A DNA stretch of 64,000 nucleotides from Nocardiopsis sinuspersici (GCA_008638415.1 VWVT01000009.1:248001-312000); one strand, 5' to 3'; counted from the stretch's first letter, positions 51,617-61,556 are shown. Numbers and translations are program-made. The notes: a model not told the origin generated them from the letters alone.

Positions 51617-51857
51617 CCGCGCTGGACCGGCACCATGGGAAACCGGGGCCGGGAACGGGGACGCCCCCCGACCGCGCCGCCCGCCCGACCGGGTGTGACC
51701 TGCGGCGACCGGGCGGCATCGCGGAAAGTGAGTGCGGGAAAGCGCCTGGTCACCCACGTGCGGCGGGCACACGACTAGGCTGGCGTTCGGCAATCCGACA
51801 ACCCGGGCAAGCCGACTGCGCTGGGTGCGTCACAAACACACTCAAGGAGATCCCGTC

Positions 51858-53258
51858 ATGGGACAGCGACACTTCGATCTGGTGGTTCTCGGCGCGGGGC
51901 CCGGTGGCTACGTCGCCGCCGTCCGCGCGGCACAGCTCGGCCTGGAGACCGCCGTCATCGAGGAGAAGTACTGGGGCGGGGTCTGCCTCAACGTGGGCTG
52001 CATCCCCTCCAAGGCCCTGCTGCGCAACGCCGAACTCGCCCACCTGTTCCACAACGACGCCGACCTCTTCGGCATCAGGGTCGACGGCAAGGTCGAGTTC
52101 GACTTCGGCAAGGCCCACAGCCGCAGCCGTGAGGTGGCCGACGGACGCGTCAAGGGCGTCCACTACCTCATGAAGAAGAACAAGATCACCGAGATCGACG
52201 GGCGCGGCACCTTCACCGACGACCACACGATCCAGGTCGACGGCAAGGACGGCGCCGAGACCGTCACCTTCGACCACGCGGTGATCGCGGCGGGTTCCTC
52301 CACCAAGCTGCTGCCCGGCACCGAGCTGTCCGAGCGGGTCGTCACCTACGAGGAGCAGATCCTCACCGACACCCTTCCCGAAAGCATCGTCGTCGCCGGC
52401 GCGGGCGCCATCGGCGTGGAGTTCGCCTACGTCCTGGCCAACTACGGCGTGGACGTCACCATCGTCGAGTTCCTCGACCGCATCGTGCCCACGGAGGACG
52501 AGGAGGTCTCCAAGGAGCTGGCCCGGGCCTACAAGAAGCTCGGCGTCAAGCTCATGACCTCCACCCGCGTGGAGTCGGTCGAGGACACCGGCCAGGGCGT
52601 CCGGGTCACCGTCAGCAGCGACGGCAAGGAGCAGACCCTGGAGGCCGACAAGCTCCTCCAGGCCATCGGCTTCGCTCCCAACGTGGAGGGCTACGGCCTG
52701 GAGAAGACCGGCGTGGAGCTGACCGAGCGGGGCGCCATCGCCATCGACTCCCGGGGCCGCACCAACGTCCCGCACATCTTCGCGATCGGCGACGTCACCG
52801 CCAAGCTCATGCTGGCCCACACCGCCGAGGCCATGGGCATCGTCGCCTCCGAGACCATCGCGGACGCGGAGACGCAGGAGATCGACTACAGGTTCATCCC
52901 GCGCGCCACCTACTGCCAGCCGCAGATCGCCAGTTTCGGCTACACCGAGAAGGAGGCGCGGGAGGCCGGTTTCGACGTCCAGGTCGCCAAGTTCCCGTTC
53001 ATGGCCAACGGCAAGGCGCACGGCCTCGGGGACACGCGCGGTTTCGTCAAGATCCTCTCCGACGGCAAGTACGGGGAGTTCCTGGGCGCCCACCTGATCG
53101 GCCCGGACGTCACCGAGCTGCTGCCCGAGCTGACCCTGGCCCAGCAGTGGGACCTGACCGTGCACGAGGTCGCGCGCAACATCCACGCCCACCCGACGCT
53201 CAGCGAGGCGGTCAAGGAGGCCGTGCACGGCCTCGCCGGTCACATGATCAACATGTGA
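51858..53258 (+). CDS. lpd: dihydrolipoyl dehydrogenase
   Basis: A 466-residue E3 flavoprotein that reoxidises lipoamide in pyruvate, 2-oxoglutarate and branched-chain dehydrogenase complexes. It has an FAD motif ([20 protein letters not shown]), a redox disulfide in [17 protein letters not shown] (Cys43, Cys48), an NAD motif ([20 protein letters not shown]), [13 protein letters not shown] and the C-terminal active-site pair in [10 protein letters not shown]. The ATG at 51858 follows AAGGAGAT. No other complex subunit is adjacent. Confidence 0.95.
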   Translation: MGQRHFDLVVLGAGPGGYVAAVRAAQLGLETAVIEEKYWGGVCLNVGCIPSKALLRNAELAHLFHNDADLFGIRVDGKVEFDFGKAHSRSREVADGRVKGVHYLMKKNKITEIDGRGTFTDDHTIQVDGKDGAETVTFDHAVIAAGSSTKLLPGTELSERVVTYEEQILTDTLPESIVVAGAGAIGVEFAYVLANYGVDVTIVEFLDRIVPTEDEEVSKELARAYKKLGVKLMTSTRVESVEDTGQGVRVTVSSDGKEQTLEADKLLQAIGFAPNVEGYGLEKTGVELTERGAIAIDSRGRTNVPHIFAIGDVTAKLMLAHTAEAMGIVASETIADAETQEIDYRFIPRATYCQPQIASFGYTEKEAREAGFDVQVAKFPFMANGKAHGLGDTRGFVKILSDGKYGEFLGAHLIGPDVTELLPELTLAQQWDLTVHEVARNIHAHPTLSEAVKEAVHGLAGHMINM

Positions 53259-53379
53259 GGGCCGGGATCCCGGGAAGCGCCGCCCGCGCGATGGGGACAC
53301 CGGGAACTTGCTAGGTTTCCTGTGTCCCCCGCCGGGGTCCCTCCCGTCGCCCGGCACTCCCCCGACCCGAAAGCCACCC

Positions 53380-54114
53380 ATGCGACTGATCCCGTCCACC
53401 CCCCTGTCGTGCCTGGGCACGGCCGCCGCCGTCATCGTCGTCGGCGGAGTCGTCCTCGTCGGCTTCGACGTGGTCGACATCGACGAGTCCGACATGGACC
53501 TCAGCCTCTCCTGGGGAGACGGCTTCTCCTGGGGAGACGGCTTCTCCTGGGGAGGCGGCGAGGAGTCCCCGGGCGAGGAGCCCTCCGCCGGTGCGAGCCC
53601 CGAGGAGGAGGCGGAGGAGGAGCAGACCGCGGCGGGCTACGGCCTGCCCGAGTCGTGCGCGGACGCCGGTGCCGCCGAGGTCGTCGGCGACCTGGCGCCG
53701 GGAACCGTCCTCACCGAGGAGGTCGGCGAGGTGGAGGGGATCGACGGCGCCGAGCAGGTGGTGTGCTCGTTCAGCGACGGAGGCACCGGGCCCGACACCC
53801 CCTCGTTCACCCTCGTGTTCACCCTGAACGCCGACCCGAGCGTCAACCCGGACGTGGTGCGGGTGCCCGGCGAGCAGAAGGAGATGGGCTGGGAGGTGGA
53901 CATCGACGTGGACGTGGACAACTACCACACCGACAAGGCCGACTCCCTGGGCGGCGAACTGGAGTACGTGGGCACGGTGGACGGCTCCAGCCGCCACCTG
54001 TACCTGTCGCTGCCCGGAGAGCTGTACGTCACGGCGATCGCCCAGTCCGAAGAGGTGCCGCGCGAGGACCTGGAGCGGGTGGTCATGCTGGCCGCCGAGC
54101 AGATCCGCGGCTGA
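53380..54114 (+). CDS. acidic membrane-anchored or secreted protein, unknown
   Basis: A 244-residue protein. Residues 10-30 (CLGTAAAVIVVGGVVLVGFD) form a signal anchor. Next comes a repeat S-W-G-D-G-F encoded by three 18-bp tandem units (53507-53560), then a Glu-rich linker. The remaining part is about 160 residues of beta-rich domain with two Cys (GLPESCADAGA, EQVVCSFSDGG), which recalls DUF3558-like actinobacterial lipoproteins. It is probably outside the membrane. No clear ribosome site; the ATG at 53380 is the first sensible start. A terminator follows. Confidence 0.65.
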   Translation: MRLIPSTPLSCLGTAAAVIVVGGVVLVGFDVVDIDESDMDLSLSWGDGFSWGDGFSWGGGEESPGEEPSAGASPEEEAEEEQTAAGYGLPESCADAGAAEVVGDLAPGTVLTEEVGEVEGIDGAEQVVCSFSDGGTGPDTPSFTLVFTLNADPSVNPDVVRVPGEQKEMGWEVDIDVDVDNYHTDKADSLGGELEYVGTVDGSSRHLYLSLPGELYVTAIAQSEEVPREDLERVVMLAAEQIRG

Positions 54115-54154
54115 GGAGCCTCCCGCGGACGGCGGGTCCTCCACGGACGGCGGA

Positions 54155-54178
54155 GGGGGCCACCGGGCGGTGGCCCCC
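54155..54178. terminator. terminator hairpin
   Basis: GGGGGCCACC and GGTGGCCCCC pair perfectly around GGGC, 40 bases after the stop. The following 54179-54445 holds no gene that I can support; it has GGGCTCCGC/GCGGAGC arms close to the end of the convergent OmpA-domain gene. Confidence 0.75.
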
Positions 54179-54445
54179 TCACTTGCCGGATGAGTGCTTG
54201 GTCAACCCCTGGGGGTGTCGTTCGGGCGCCGGCGGGGTTCTGGAGGATGCGTGAGCGGGACGACAGGTACTGCGGCCGGAGGCCGTCGTTCGAGGGCGGT
54301 GGCGGGCGCCGGCGCGGGCCGAACCCTCACACCGGAGGATCCGAGGGTTCCCGCCCACAGGGCGCCTGGACAAGGAGGGCTCCGCGCCGCAGGCGTCCGT
54401 TGAGGGTGACGGGCGTGCGGAGCGGAGCCCCAGAGCAAGCGCTGC

Positions 54446-56050
54446 CTAGTACTCCACCGGGATCTCCTCGAACTCGCCGAACGGACCGGCCCTCAGCGTC
54501 AGCGCCTCGACGTCCACCGGCGGCGCGGGGAACACCGCGACCAGGTTGTAGGTGTTGCCGGGCTGGAGCATGTGCACCTCGTCGGCGAAGCTGCTCTGGC
54601 GTCCCTCGCCGAAGTCCATCCGCGCCACGTACCGCACGAGGCCGCTCTCCGGCTCCAGGAGCTGGAAGCCGCCGAGCGTGCCCTTGCTGAACTGCTCCGG
54701 GGCACCGGCCTGGACGGCCTCCTGGCCGCCCAGTCCGGGGATGGTCGGCTCGTCGGTGGTGTTGGTCAGCGACACGGTCCCGATGACGTACGCGCCGTCG
54801 CGGCGCAGCGGGTAGACCTCCAGGCGCACCCCCTCCAGCTCGCCCTCGGCCACCACGGACCCCGGGTCGTCGCTGTAGGGCGCGGGCCAGGTGGCGCTGC
54901 GCTGGGCGGCGCCCAGGCCGTCGTCGTCGTACTCCTCCTCCTCGGTGGCCTCCGTGGTGGTGTCGAAGACGTAGGAGAACTCCACACGCCGGTTGCGGGC
55001 CCGGGCCGCGTCGTCGTCGGGGCCGCCCTCGCGGGCGATCGGCTCGTCCTCGCCGCGGCCCTCCACCTCCAGGGTGTAGTCGGTGCCGAGCTCCTCGGCG
55101 AGCAGGTCGCGCACGGTCTCGGCGCGCTTCACCGACAGGTTGTCGTTGTAGGCCTCCTCGCCGACGCCGTCGGTGTGGCCGATGACGGTGATGACGGGCT
55201 CGTCGGGGTCGACGTTGTCGGCCAGGGTGGTGGCCGCGCGGCGTACCACGTCCTCGGCCTCGGCGGTCAGGTCCGAGCGGTCGAACTCGAACATGACGTC
55301 GGAGTGCAGGGAGATGATCTCGCGGTCGCCGTCACGGGTGGTGGAGGCGATCTCGGAGTCGACGAAGCTCTGCACCCAGCCCTCGTCGGCCACGGCCTCC
55401 TCGTCGGGGCGGCGATTGGCGAAGGTGAGGTTCTCGCCGCTCGGCGGGGGGTCGTCCGGGGTGAGGTGGTCGGCGCCGTTGGGGTCATCCGGAGCCGGAC
55501 GCTCCTCCTCCACGTCTTGGACGGGGATGCCCGTCATGGCGCCGAGGCCGCTGCCGACGAAGGTGACCTGCGCGACCTCGTCGGGAAGGCGCGGGAAGTA
55601 GCGCACGTACTCGTTGGTGACCCCGTCGTGGACCGGGTACAGGCCGTCCTGGTTGGGGCTCTCCGAGCCGTACTTGAGGCCCTCCTCGTCCAGGAACTGC
55701 CGGTAGACCCGGCCGGTGAGCGGGTCCACGAGGGTGTGGGCCATGCTCAGGTTCCGGTTGGGTCCGGAGAACTCGCCGGGATAGGTGATCTCGTAGTACA
55801 TGACGGTGTACTCGTCGGTGCGCTCCAGGCCGGTGACGGCGAAGCGCATCTCGGTGTCCTGGCCGGTGTCCTGGAAGATGCGGCCCTCGCGTACGTAGGG
55901 GAACTCCTCCTTGACCTCGGGCGGTCCCGAGGCGTCTCCGAACGTCTCCGACCACCAGTCGGACACGTCCGCGGTGACCGTGCAGCCGCTGAGTAGGAGG
56001 CTGCCCGAAACCATCAGCGCGACCACGGTGAGGGGCGTCTTCCGCGCCAT
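54446..56050 (-). CDS. OmpA-domain lipoprotein
   Basis: A 534-residue exported lipoprotein. The signal peptide ends LLLSGC (lipobox, Cys about 23). Residues 30-200 are a beta-rich region without a recognised name. Residues about 265-385 are an OmpA-like peptidoglycan-binding domain: ISLHSDVMFEFDRSDLTAEAE, VIGHTDGVGEEAYNDNLSVKRAETVRDLL and GRGEDEPIA, ARNRRVEFSYVF. A C-terminal beta domain follows (VRLEVYPLRRDGAYVIGTVSL). It should link the membrane to the cell wall. The ATG at 56050 gives a standard signal peptide. It diverges from the sulfite-oxidase-like gene. Confidence 0.85.
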   Translation of the reverse strand: MARKTPLTVVALMVSGSLLLSGCTVTADVSDWWSETFGDASGPPEVKEEFPYVREGRIFQDTGQDTEMRFAVTGLERTDEYTVMYYEITYPGEFSGPNRNLSMAHTLVDPLTGRVYRQFLDEEGLKYGSESPNQDGLYPVHDGVTNEYVRYFPRLPDEVAQVTFVGSGLGAMTGIPVQDVEEERPAPDDPNGADHLTPDDPPPSGENLTFANRRPDEEAVADEGWVQSFVDSEIASTTRDGDREIISLHSDVMFEFDRSDLTAEAEDVVRRAATTLADNVDPDEPVITVIGHTDGVGEEAYNDNLSVKRAETVRDLLAEELGTDYTLEVEGRGEDEPIAREGGPDDDAARARNRRVEFSYVFDTTTEATEEEEYDDDGLGAAQRSATWPAPYSDDPGSVVAEGELEGVRLEVYPLRRDGAYVIGTVSLTNTTDEPTIPGLGGQEAVQAGAPEQFSKGTLGGFQLLEPESGLVRYVARMDFGEGRQSSFADEVHMLQPGNTYNLVAVFPAPPVDVEALTLRAGPFGEFEEIPVEY

Positions 56051-56273
56051 GTGGGGGAACTCCGATCGTTGAGAAGACGTACGGGCAACATCCTCCTGCA
56101 CTCACGGGGTCGAACCGACCGCCCCGTCCCCTGTTGGCTGGATACGGCACCCTTCGGGAGGCCGTGTCCCGGCATGGGAGGAGGATCCGCACCCGAAGGT
56201 CCGGCCGACCCACCGCCTCCACACGGTTCGCGCCCCTCTCGTGGCCGCACGGAAAAGAATTCCTCCAAGAGAC

Positions 56274-56300
56274 CCATCCGCTCCCGCACCGGTCCCGAAT
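56274..56300 (+). promoter_or_regulatory. candidate SigK promoter, leaderless
   Basis: CCATCC (56274-56279) and CCGAAT (56295-56300) are separated by 15 bases. Both hexamers equal the SigK promoter elements of M. tuberculosis as I recall them (spacing there 16-17). The GTG of the next gene begins seven bases after CCGAAT, about where transcription would start. Confidence 0.6.
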
Positions 56301-56307
56301 AACCGAC

Positions 56308-57918
56308 GTGACCACCGAGACACGCGGGAACACCCCGCCACGCGACAGGCGACGGGTCGTCGTCGGATCAGTCGTGGGGCTGCTCACCGTGGCCGCCTCA
56401 CTGGGCGCCGCGGAGCTGGCCGCAGGACTCCTCCGCACCGCTTCACCGGTGGTCGCCGTCGGCGACACGGTCGTCGACGCCTCACCGCCGGCCCTCGTGG
56501 AGGCGGCGATCGATCTGCTGGGCAGAGCCGACAAGGTCGTGCTCGTCTCCGGAATCGTCGCCGTCCTCCTGGGTGCGGGGACCGTACTCGGCGTGGCGGC
56601 GCTGCGACGTCCGATCGCCGGGTACGCGGGGCTGGCGGTGTTCGCGGCGGTCGGGCTGGCCGCCGTGCTTCCGCACCGCTCCGACGACCCGGGAACCCCG
56701 GTGCCCGTGGTCGTCGGAGCGGTGGCGGGGGCCCTGGCTCTGGCGCTCCTGCTGTGGAGTGCCCGTAGGACCTTCCAGCCGGGGAGGATGGGGGACCCGC
56801 GGACACCGGCGGACGCTGAGAAGGACGCCCCTCTCGCGACCGGACCGGACCGGGGCCCGGGCAGGCGCGGCTTCGTGCTCACCGCCGCAGGAGTCCTGGC
56901 CGTGTCCGGATCCGCCGGTGCCCTCGGGCGCGTGCTGCCGTCACTGGGCGGCGCGGGCTCCCGGTCCTCCCTCGCGCTGCCTCCAGCGGCCGACCCCCTG
57001 CCCCCGCTGCCCGCGGCGACCGACCTCGGGATTCCCGGACTGCCCCCCTTCACCACGCCCAACCGGGAGTTCTACCGGATCGACACCGCCCTCACCGTTC
57101 CACGGCTGGACTCCACCAGGTGGACGTTGAGGGTGCACGGGATGGTGGACCGCCCGTTCGAGATCGACATGGACGAGCTGCTCGCCATGGAGTTGGTGGA
57201 GGCCGACATCACCATGACCTGCGTGTCCAACCAGGTGGGCGGTGATCTGGTGGGCAACACCCGCTGGCTGGGCTTTCCGCTGGCCGCACTGCTGCGGCGC
57301 GCGGGTGTGCGGTCCGGTGCCGACCAGGTCCTCAGCACCTCCGACGACGGCTGGACCTGCGGGACACCGACCGAGGTCGTCATGGACGGGCGCGACGCGC
57401 TCCTGGCCGTCGGCATGGGCGGCGAGCCCCTCCCCCACGCACACGGTTACCCGGCGCGCATGGTCGTCCCCGGCCTCTACGGGTTCGTCAGTGCCACCAA
57501 GTGGGTCACCGACATCAAGCTCACCCGTTTCGAGGACGAGCAGCCCTACTGGGCACAGCGCGGCTGGGCGGTGCGCGCTCCCGTCAAGACCATGTCCCGC
57601 GTGGACGTACCCGCTCCCCTCGGCAGGGTCGGCTCCGGCGACGTCGTCCTGGCGGGGGTGGCCTGGGCGCAACGCCGGGGGATCGACGCCGTCGAGGTGC
57701 GCGTGGACGAGGGCGAGTGGCGGCTCGCCGAGCTGGCCGCGGTGCCCGGGATCGACACCTGGGTGCAGTGGGTGGCCGAGACCGCCGTCGAACCGGGCCG
57801 GCACTCGGTCGAGGTCCGGGCCACCGACGCCACCGGATTCGCCCAGCCCTCGGAGCGGGTCGAACCGATCCCCGACGGCGCGACCGGCCGGCACAAGGTC
57901 CAGTTCATCGCCGAGTAG
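56308..57918 (+). CDS. molybdopterin-dependent sulfite-oxidase-like membrane protein
   Basis: A 536-residue protein. The N-terminal 160 residues contain four membrane helices (VVVGSVVGLLTVAASLGAAEL, VVLVSGIVAVLLGAGTVLGV and two more). A twin-Arg-like RRGFVLTAAGVLAVSG at about 190 precedes the external oxidoreductase domain. The molybdopterin site shows DITMTCVSNQVGGDLVGNTRWLGF with the ligand Cys, then HGYPARMVVPGLYGFVSATKWV, and a C-terminal Mo-co dimer domain. The GTG at 56308 is chosen because a SigK-like promoter ends seven bases before it; a leaderless mRNA is likely. It precedes fasciclin, sigK and rskA genes. Confidence 0.87.
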   Translation: MTTETRGNTPPRDRRRVVVGSVVGLLTVAASLGAAELAAGLLRTASPVVAVGDTVVDASPPALVEAAIDLLGRADKVVLVSGIVAVLLGAGTVLGVAALRRPIAGYAGLAVFAAVGLAAVLPHRSDDPGTPVPVVVGAVAGALALALLLWSARRTFQPGRMGDPRTPADAEKDAPLATGPDRGPGRRGFVLTAAGVLAVSGSAGALGRVLPSLGGAGSRSSLALPPAADPLPPLPAATDLGIPGLPPFTTPNREFYRIDTALTVPRLDSTRWTLRVHGMVDRPFEIDMDELLAMELVEADITMTCVSNQVGGDLVGNTRWLGFPLAALLRRAGVRSGADQVLSTSDDGWTCGTPTEVVMDGRDALLAVGMGGEPLPHAHGYPARMVVPGLYGFVSATKWVTDIKLTRFEDEQPYWAQRGWAVRAPVKTMSRVDVPAPLGRVGSGDVVLAGVAWAQRRGIDAVEVRVDEGEWRLAELAAVPGIDTWVQWVAETAVEPGRHSVEVRATDATGFAQPSERVEPIPDGATGRHKVQFIAE

Positions 57919-58002
57919 GGACGAGGCCCCCGGTAAAGCCCTCACCCGCGAAAGCGCGGTGACACAAGTTAAACGAAGTTATTCAAGTTGAAGGAGAAAG
58001 AC

Positions 58003-58653
58003 ATGATCCGCAAGACCACCCTCACCGCCACAGCCGCCGCGGCCGCGCTCGCCTTCGGACTCACCGCCTGTGGCGGCGGTGCGGGAGACAGCGCCGAGAA
58101 CACGGAGGAGACGCCCACCACCGGTGAGAGCGAGAGCGGCGCGAACACGGACGGCGGCGAGGCCACGACCGAGACCGCGGGCGAGAACTTCGGCTCCGGC
58201 TGCGCCGAGGTGCCCGCCGACGGCGAGGGCAGCTTCCAGGGCATGGCGGACGACCCGGTCGCCACCGCGGCGTCCAACAACCCGGTGCTGTCCACCCTCG
58301 TGACGGCCGTACAGGAGGCCGACCTGGTCGATACCCTCAACTCGGCCGAGGACGTCACCGTCTTCGCGCCGGCCGACCCCGCCTTCGCGGAGATCCCCGA
58401 AGAGGACCTCAACGCCCTCCTGGCCGACCAGGAGCAACTGACCGAGGTGCTGACCTACCACGTGGTGGAGGGGCGCCAGACCCCGTCCGACCTGGAGAAC
58501 GGCACGTTCACCTCGCTCCAGGGCGGGGAGGTCACCACCGAGGGCTCCGGCGAGGAGTTCACGGTCAACGGCGAGGCGGGCGTCATCTGCGGCAACGTGC
58601 AGACGGCCAACGCCACCGTCTACATCATCGACGGTGTGCTGATGCCCTCCTAG
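58003..58653 (+). CDS. fasciclin-domain lipoprotein, MPT83/MPT70-like
   Basis: A 216-residue lipoprotein. The lipobox is FGLTAC (Cys about 23), followed by an acidic Thr/Glu linker. The fasciclin domain runs from about 75 to the end: MADDPVATAASNNPVLSTLVTAVQEADLVDTL, VTVFAPADPAFAEIP, LTEVLTYHVVEG, GEAGVICGNVQTANATVYIIDGVLMP. It resembles mycobacterial MPT83/MPT70, which are SigK targets, and sigK follows it. AAGGAGAAAG precedes the ATG. The domain suggests adhesion or matrix contact at the surface. Confidence 0.9.
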   Translation: MIRKTTLTATAAAAALAFGLTACGGGAGDSAENTEETPTTGESESGANTDGGEATTETAGENFGSGCAEVPADGEGSFQGMADDPVATAASNNPVLSTLVTAVQEADLVDTLNSAEDVTVFAPADPAFAEIPEEDLNALLADQEQLTEVLTYHVVEGRQTPSDLENGTFTSLQGGEVTTEGSGEEFTVNGEAGVICGNVQTANATVYIIDGVLMPS

Positions 58654-58792
58654 GAGCGCCCGAGGGCGGTTCGACCCCCGGGCGGCCCGAGCGCTGACGC
58701 CGGGCCGTCCGGGACCACCGTCCCGCCGTCCGTGCGCGCGGGACCTCACGGGACGCACAAGGCAGTGCGGGAACACCAGGAAGAGGAGCGGG

Positions 58793-59404
58793 ATGGACGA
58801 GCAAGCCGCGATACCCCGTGGTCCCCGCGGGGTCGGGGCGCAACCGCCGACGCCGCCCGCCCAGCGGCTCACCGGCCTGCTCCGCCTGGTGGCGCGCGGG
58901 GACGAGAACGCGTTCGCGGAGGTCTACGACCTGACCAGTCCGTCGGTGTACGGGCTGGTCCGGCGCGTGCTGCGCGACCCCGCCCAGTCCGAGGAGGTCG
59001 CGCAGGAGGTGATGGTGGAGGTGTGGCGCACCGCCTGCCGCTACGACGAGAGGCGGGGCAGCCCCCAGGCGTGGGTGATGACGCTCGCGCACCGCAGGGC
59101 GGTGGACCGGGTGCGCTCCGAACAGGCGGCCACCGACCGTGAGGCGCGAGCGGCGGCCTCGGACACCCGGCGTCCCTACGACGAGGTGGCCGAGGAGGCC
59201 ACCGACCGGCTGGAGGCGCAACGGGTGCGCCGCTGCCTCGACACCCTGACGGAACTCCAGTGCCAGTCCGTACGCCTGGCCTACTACGGCGGATACACCT
59301 ATCGTGAGGTGGCCCGCCTGCTTTCCACGCCGTTGGGCACCGTGAAGACGCGGATGCGCGACGGTCTGATCCGTCTGCGCGACTGCCTGGGGGTGGAGTG
59401 GTGA
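58793..59404 (+). CDS. sigK: ECF sigma factor SigK
   Basis: A 203-residue ECF sigma factor. Region 2 is FAEVYDLTSPSVYGLVRRVL to QEVMVEVWRTACRYDERRGSPQAWVMTLAHRRAVDRVRSE; region 4 is LDTLTELQCQSVRLAYYGGYTYREVARLLSTPLGTVKTRMRDGLIRLRD. The pairing with a zinc anti-sigma factor and a fasciclin lipoprotein is the known SigK arrangement. AGGAAGAGGAGCGG precedes the ATG. Its stop overlaps the rskA start (GTGA), so the pair is coupled. It likely activates the oxidoreductase and fasciclin genes. Confidence 0.92.
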   Translation: MDEQAAIPRGPRGVGAQPPTPPAQRLTGLLRLVARGDENAFAEVYDLTSPSVYGLVRRVLRDPAQSEEVAQEVMVEVWRTACRYDERRGSPQAWVMTLAHRRAVDRVRSEQAATDREARAAASDTRRPYDEVAEEATDRLEAQRVRRCLDTLTELQCQSVRLAYYGGYTYREVARLLSTPLGTVKTRMRDGLIRLRDCLGVEW

Positions 59405-60141
59405 GGAGGAGACTGAACCAGGACCCGCACATCCTCTCGGGGGCCTACGCCCTCGGCGCCCTGCCACCGGGCGAGAGCGTGCGCTTCGAGGACCACCTGG
59501 CCGACTGCGACTCCTGCGTACAGGAGATCCGCGGCTTCAACGAGACCGCCGCCCTGCTGGGCTCCGCCGCGGCGACCACGCCCCCGTCGGACCTGCGCGG
59601 GCGTGTGCTGGAGGAGGTGGCGCGGACCCGGCAGCTCGCCCCCGCGCCCGAACGCCTGCCCGCTGCGCGCGAAAGCCTCTGGACCCGGGGCCTGGGCCTG
59701 GTGCTGGCCGCCTGCCTGGCCGTCGTGGTCGCCCTGGGCGTGGTCGTCCTGGACCAGGTCCGCCAGGTGCGAGAGCTGCGGGAGAACGAACGGCAGATCG
59801 CGGCCGTGCTCTCCGCGCCCGACGCCGACCACGTCTCGGCCGAGCCCGTGGAGGGCGTGTCCGTGACCGTCGTGCACTCCGAGCGCGCCGGACGACTGGT
59901 GTTCAGCGCACACGGCCTGGAGCAACTGGAGGGCGAGGACTACCAGCTCTGGCTGACCCGCGACGACGGCAGCGTGTACTCGGCCGGGGTGCTCGCCGTG
60001 GACGAGTCCGGTCTCGTACTCCCGGTGCTGGCCGATCCCGAGGACGAGGCGACCGAGGGCGTGGCCGTCACCGTCGAGCCCGAGGGCGGTTCCGAACAGC
60101 CCACCTCCGATCCGCTCGTGGCGGTGCCCTTCGAGAGCTGA
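59401..60141 (+). CDS. rskA: anti-sigma-K factor RskA
   Basis: A 246-residue membrane anti-sigma factor. The cytoplasmic anti-sigma domain has the zinc motif FEDHLADCDSCVQEI (H-x3-C-x2-C). A single helix (GLGLVLAACLAVVVALGVVVL) at about 100-120 is followed by a coiled segment (VRQVRELRENERQIA) and the external RskA domain (VVHSERAGRLVFSAHGLEQLEGEDYQLWLT). Regulated proteolysis of the outer part would release SigK. The GTG at 59401 overlaps the sigK stop. Confidence 0.92.
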   Translation: MRRRLNQDPHILSGAYALGALPPGESVRFEDHLADCDSCVQEIRGFNETAALLGSAAATTPPSDLRGRVLEEVARTRQLAPAPERLPAARESLWTRGLGLVLAACLAVVVALGVVVLDQVRQVRELRENERQIAAVLSAPDADHVSAEPVEGVSVTVVHSERAGRLVFSAHGLEQLEGEDYQLWLTRDDGSVYSAGVLAVDESGLVLPVLADPEDEATEGVAVTVEPEGGSEQPTSDPLVAVPFES

Positions 60142-60203
60142 CCGCTCCGGCGTCCGCGGCGGCCGACCCGCGTCGCGGACGCCGGGCCCGGGAGGATCCC
60201 CGG

Positions 60204-61556
60204 TCAGGACACGGACACGTCCTCCGGCCGGGGAAGGTCCCGCATGACCGGCGAGAGGCTGAACAGGGCGGCGAGCGCCGACACCAGGGCCATCGTCAGG
60301 AAGACCCAGGTGGGTCCGGCCAGGTCGAAGATCACCCCGATCCCGAGGATGCCGATCGGCTGCGAGACCAGCGCCATGAACGTGACCGCGCCCAGCACGC
60401 GTCCCTGGTAGCCGTCAGTGACCGACGCGGCGACGTAGCCGTGGAACACGGCGTTCACGCACGGCACGATGGCGAACACGCAGCCCATCAGCACACCGAG
60501 TGTCATCACGTTGGGCGCGGCCAGCAGCGCCAGCGCGCACACGGGGGCGGACCACGCGGCGGCGAGGAAGGTGGCCGACGGGCGTACCCACCTGACGACC
60601 ACCCCGGCGAACAGGGCTCCGACCAGGCCGCCGGTCCCGGCCAGGGAGACGGTCAGCCCGATCTGGAAGTTGCTGGCGCCCTGGCTCTCGGCGGTCGCGA
60701 TGAGGGCCAGTGAGGCGCCCGTCTGAGTAAAGGTGAGATTGAATCCGACGATCCACAGGATCATCGGGCGCAGGATCGGGTTCCTGGCCAGCACGGTGAA
60801 CCCGCTGACCATGTCGCGCAGGGTCCACCGGTCCGGCGGCTCGCACTCGCGGCTCTGCATGGGGCGGCGGATGAACAGCACCAGCACCGCGGACGCCAGG
60901 TAGCTGAAGGCCTCGGCCGCGAAGGGGAAGGCCCGGCCCAGGCTGAAGAGGGTCCCGGTGACGGGCGCGCCGAGGGCCGTGGTGGTGAAGAAGCGGATCT
61001 GGTTCTGCGCGGAGGCCTCGGCCACCTGCGGGGCGGGGACCAGTTGTTTGATGGAGGCCATCGCGACGGGGTTGGAGACGCCCATCATCGCCGCGGAGCC
61101 GACCGCGACGGCCACGATGAGGGGGAACGTGACGTTCTCGGTGACCAGGAGGGCGACGAAGAGGGACAGCAGCGTGAGGCGTCCGAGGTCGCAGCACAGC
61201 AGGACGGTTCTGCGGTCGACCCGGTCGGCGAGCGATCCGCCGATGACGGCGGTGACCATGGCGACGGTGACCTGGGACGCGCCGATGATCCCCGCCTGCG
61301 TGGCCGACCCCGCGAGGAGGAGGGCGAGGAGGGGGTAGGCGACCTCACCGCTCTCCTTGCCGAGCCCTGCGAGGAACCGGCTGGTCCAGAGGAGTTGGAA
61401 GTCGCGGTTGCGGATGAGGGGAACGAACTGCTCCGCACTGTCGACCGGGGGCTCCTGGGAGGGCCGTGATGGGCTGGACTGCTGTGCCGTCTGTGCCGTC
61501 GTCACGACCGGCTGACCCGTCCGAATACCCGGACGGGTGGCCTGTCGAGGGGTCAT
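60204..61556 (-). CDS. MFS transporter, MFS_3 (enterobactin-exporter-like) type
   Basis: A 450-residue transporter with about twelve helices. After a Gln/Ser/Pro-rich N-terminus, FVPLIRNRDFQLLWTSRFLAGLG is the usual MFS_3 start, and the loop GGSLADRVDRRTVLLCCDLGRL is the conserved 2-3 motif. The second half starts near VLARNPILRPMILWIVG. It ends with a cytoplasmic MRDLPRPEDVSVS. Such proteins export siderophores or macrolides; substrate unknown. The ATG at 61556 is used. It lies downstream of another MFS gene on the same strand, 450 bases away. Confidence 0.87.
   Translation of the reverse strand: MTPRQATRPGIRTGQPVVTTAQTAQQSSPSRPSQEPPVDSAEQFVPLIRNRDFQLLWTSRFLAGLGKESGEVAYPLLALLLAGSATQAGIIGASQVTVAMVTAVIGGSLADRVDRRTVLLCCDLGRLTLLSLFVALLVTENVTFPLIVAVAVGSAAMMGVSNPVAMASIKQLVPAPQVAEASAQNQIRFFTTTALGAPVTGTLFSLGRAFPFAAEAFSYLASAVLVLFIRRPMQSRECEPPDRWTLRDMVSGFTVLARNPILRPMILWIVGFNLTFTQTGASLALIATAESQGASNFQIGLTVSLAGTGGLVGALFAGVVVRWVRPSATFLAAAWSAPVCALALLAAPNVMTLGVLMGCVFAIVPCVNAVFHGYVAASVTDGYQGRVLGAVTFMALVSQPIGILGIGVIFDLAGPTWVFLTMALVSALAALFSLSPVMRDLPRPEDVSVS

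Noticed and set aside
56134-56308. Longer N-terminus of the sulfite-oxidase-like protein
   Set aside because: The extra residues are Arg/Ser-rich, do not look like a signal or helix, and would place the SigK-like promoter inside the gene.
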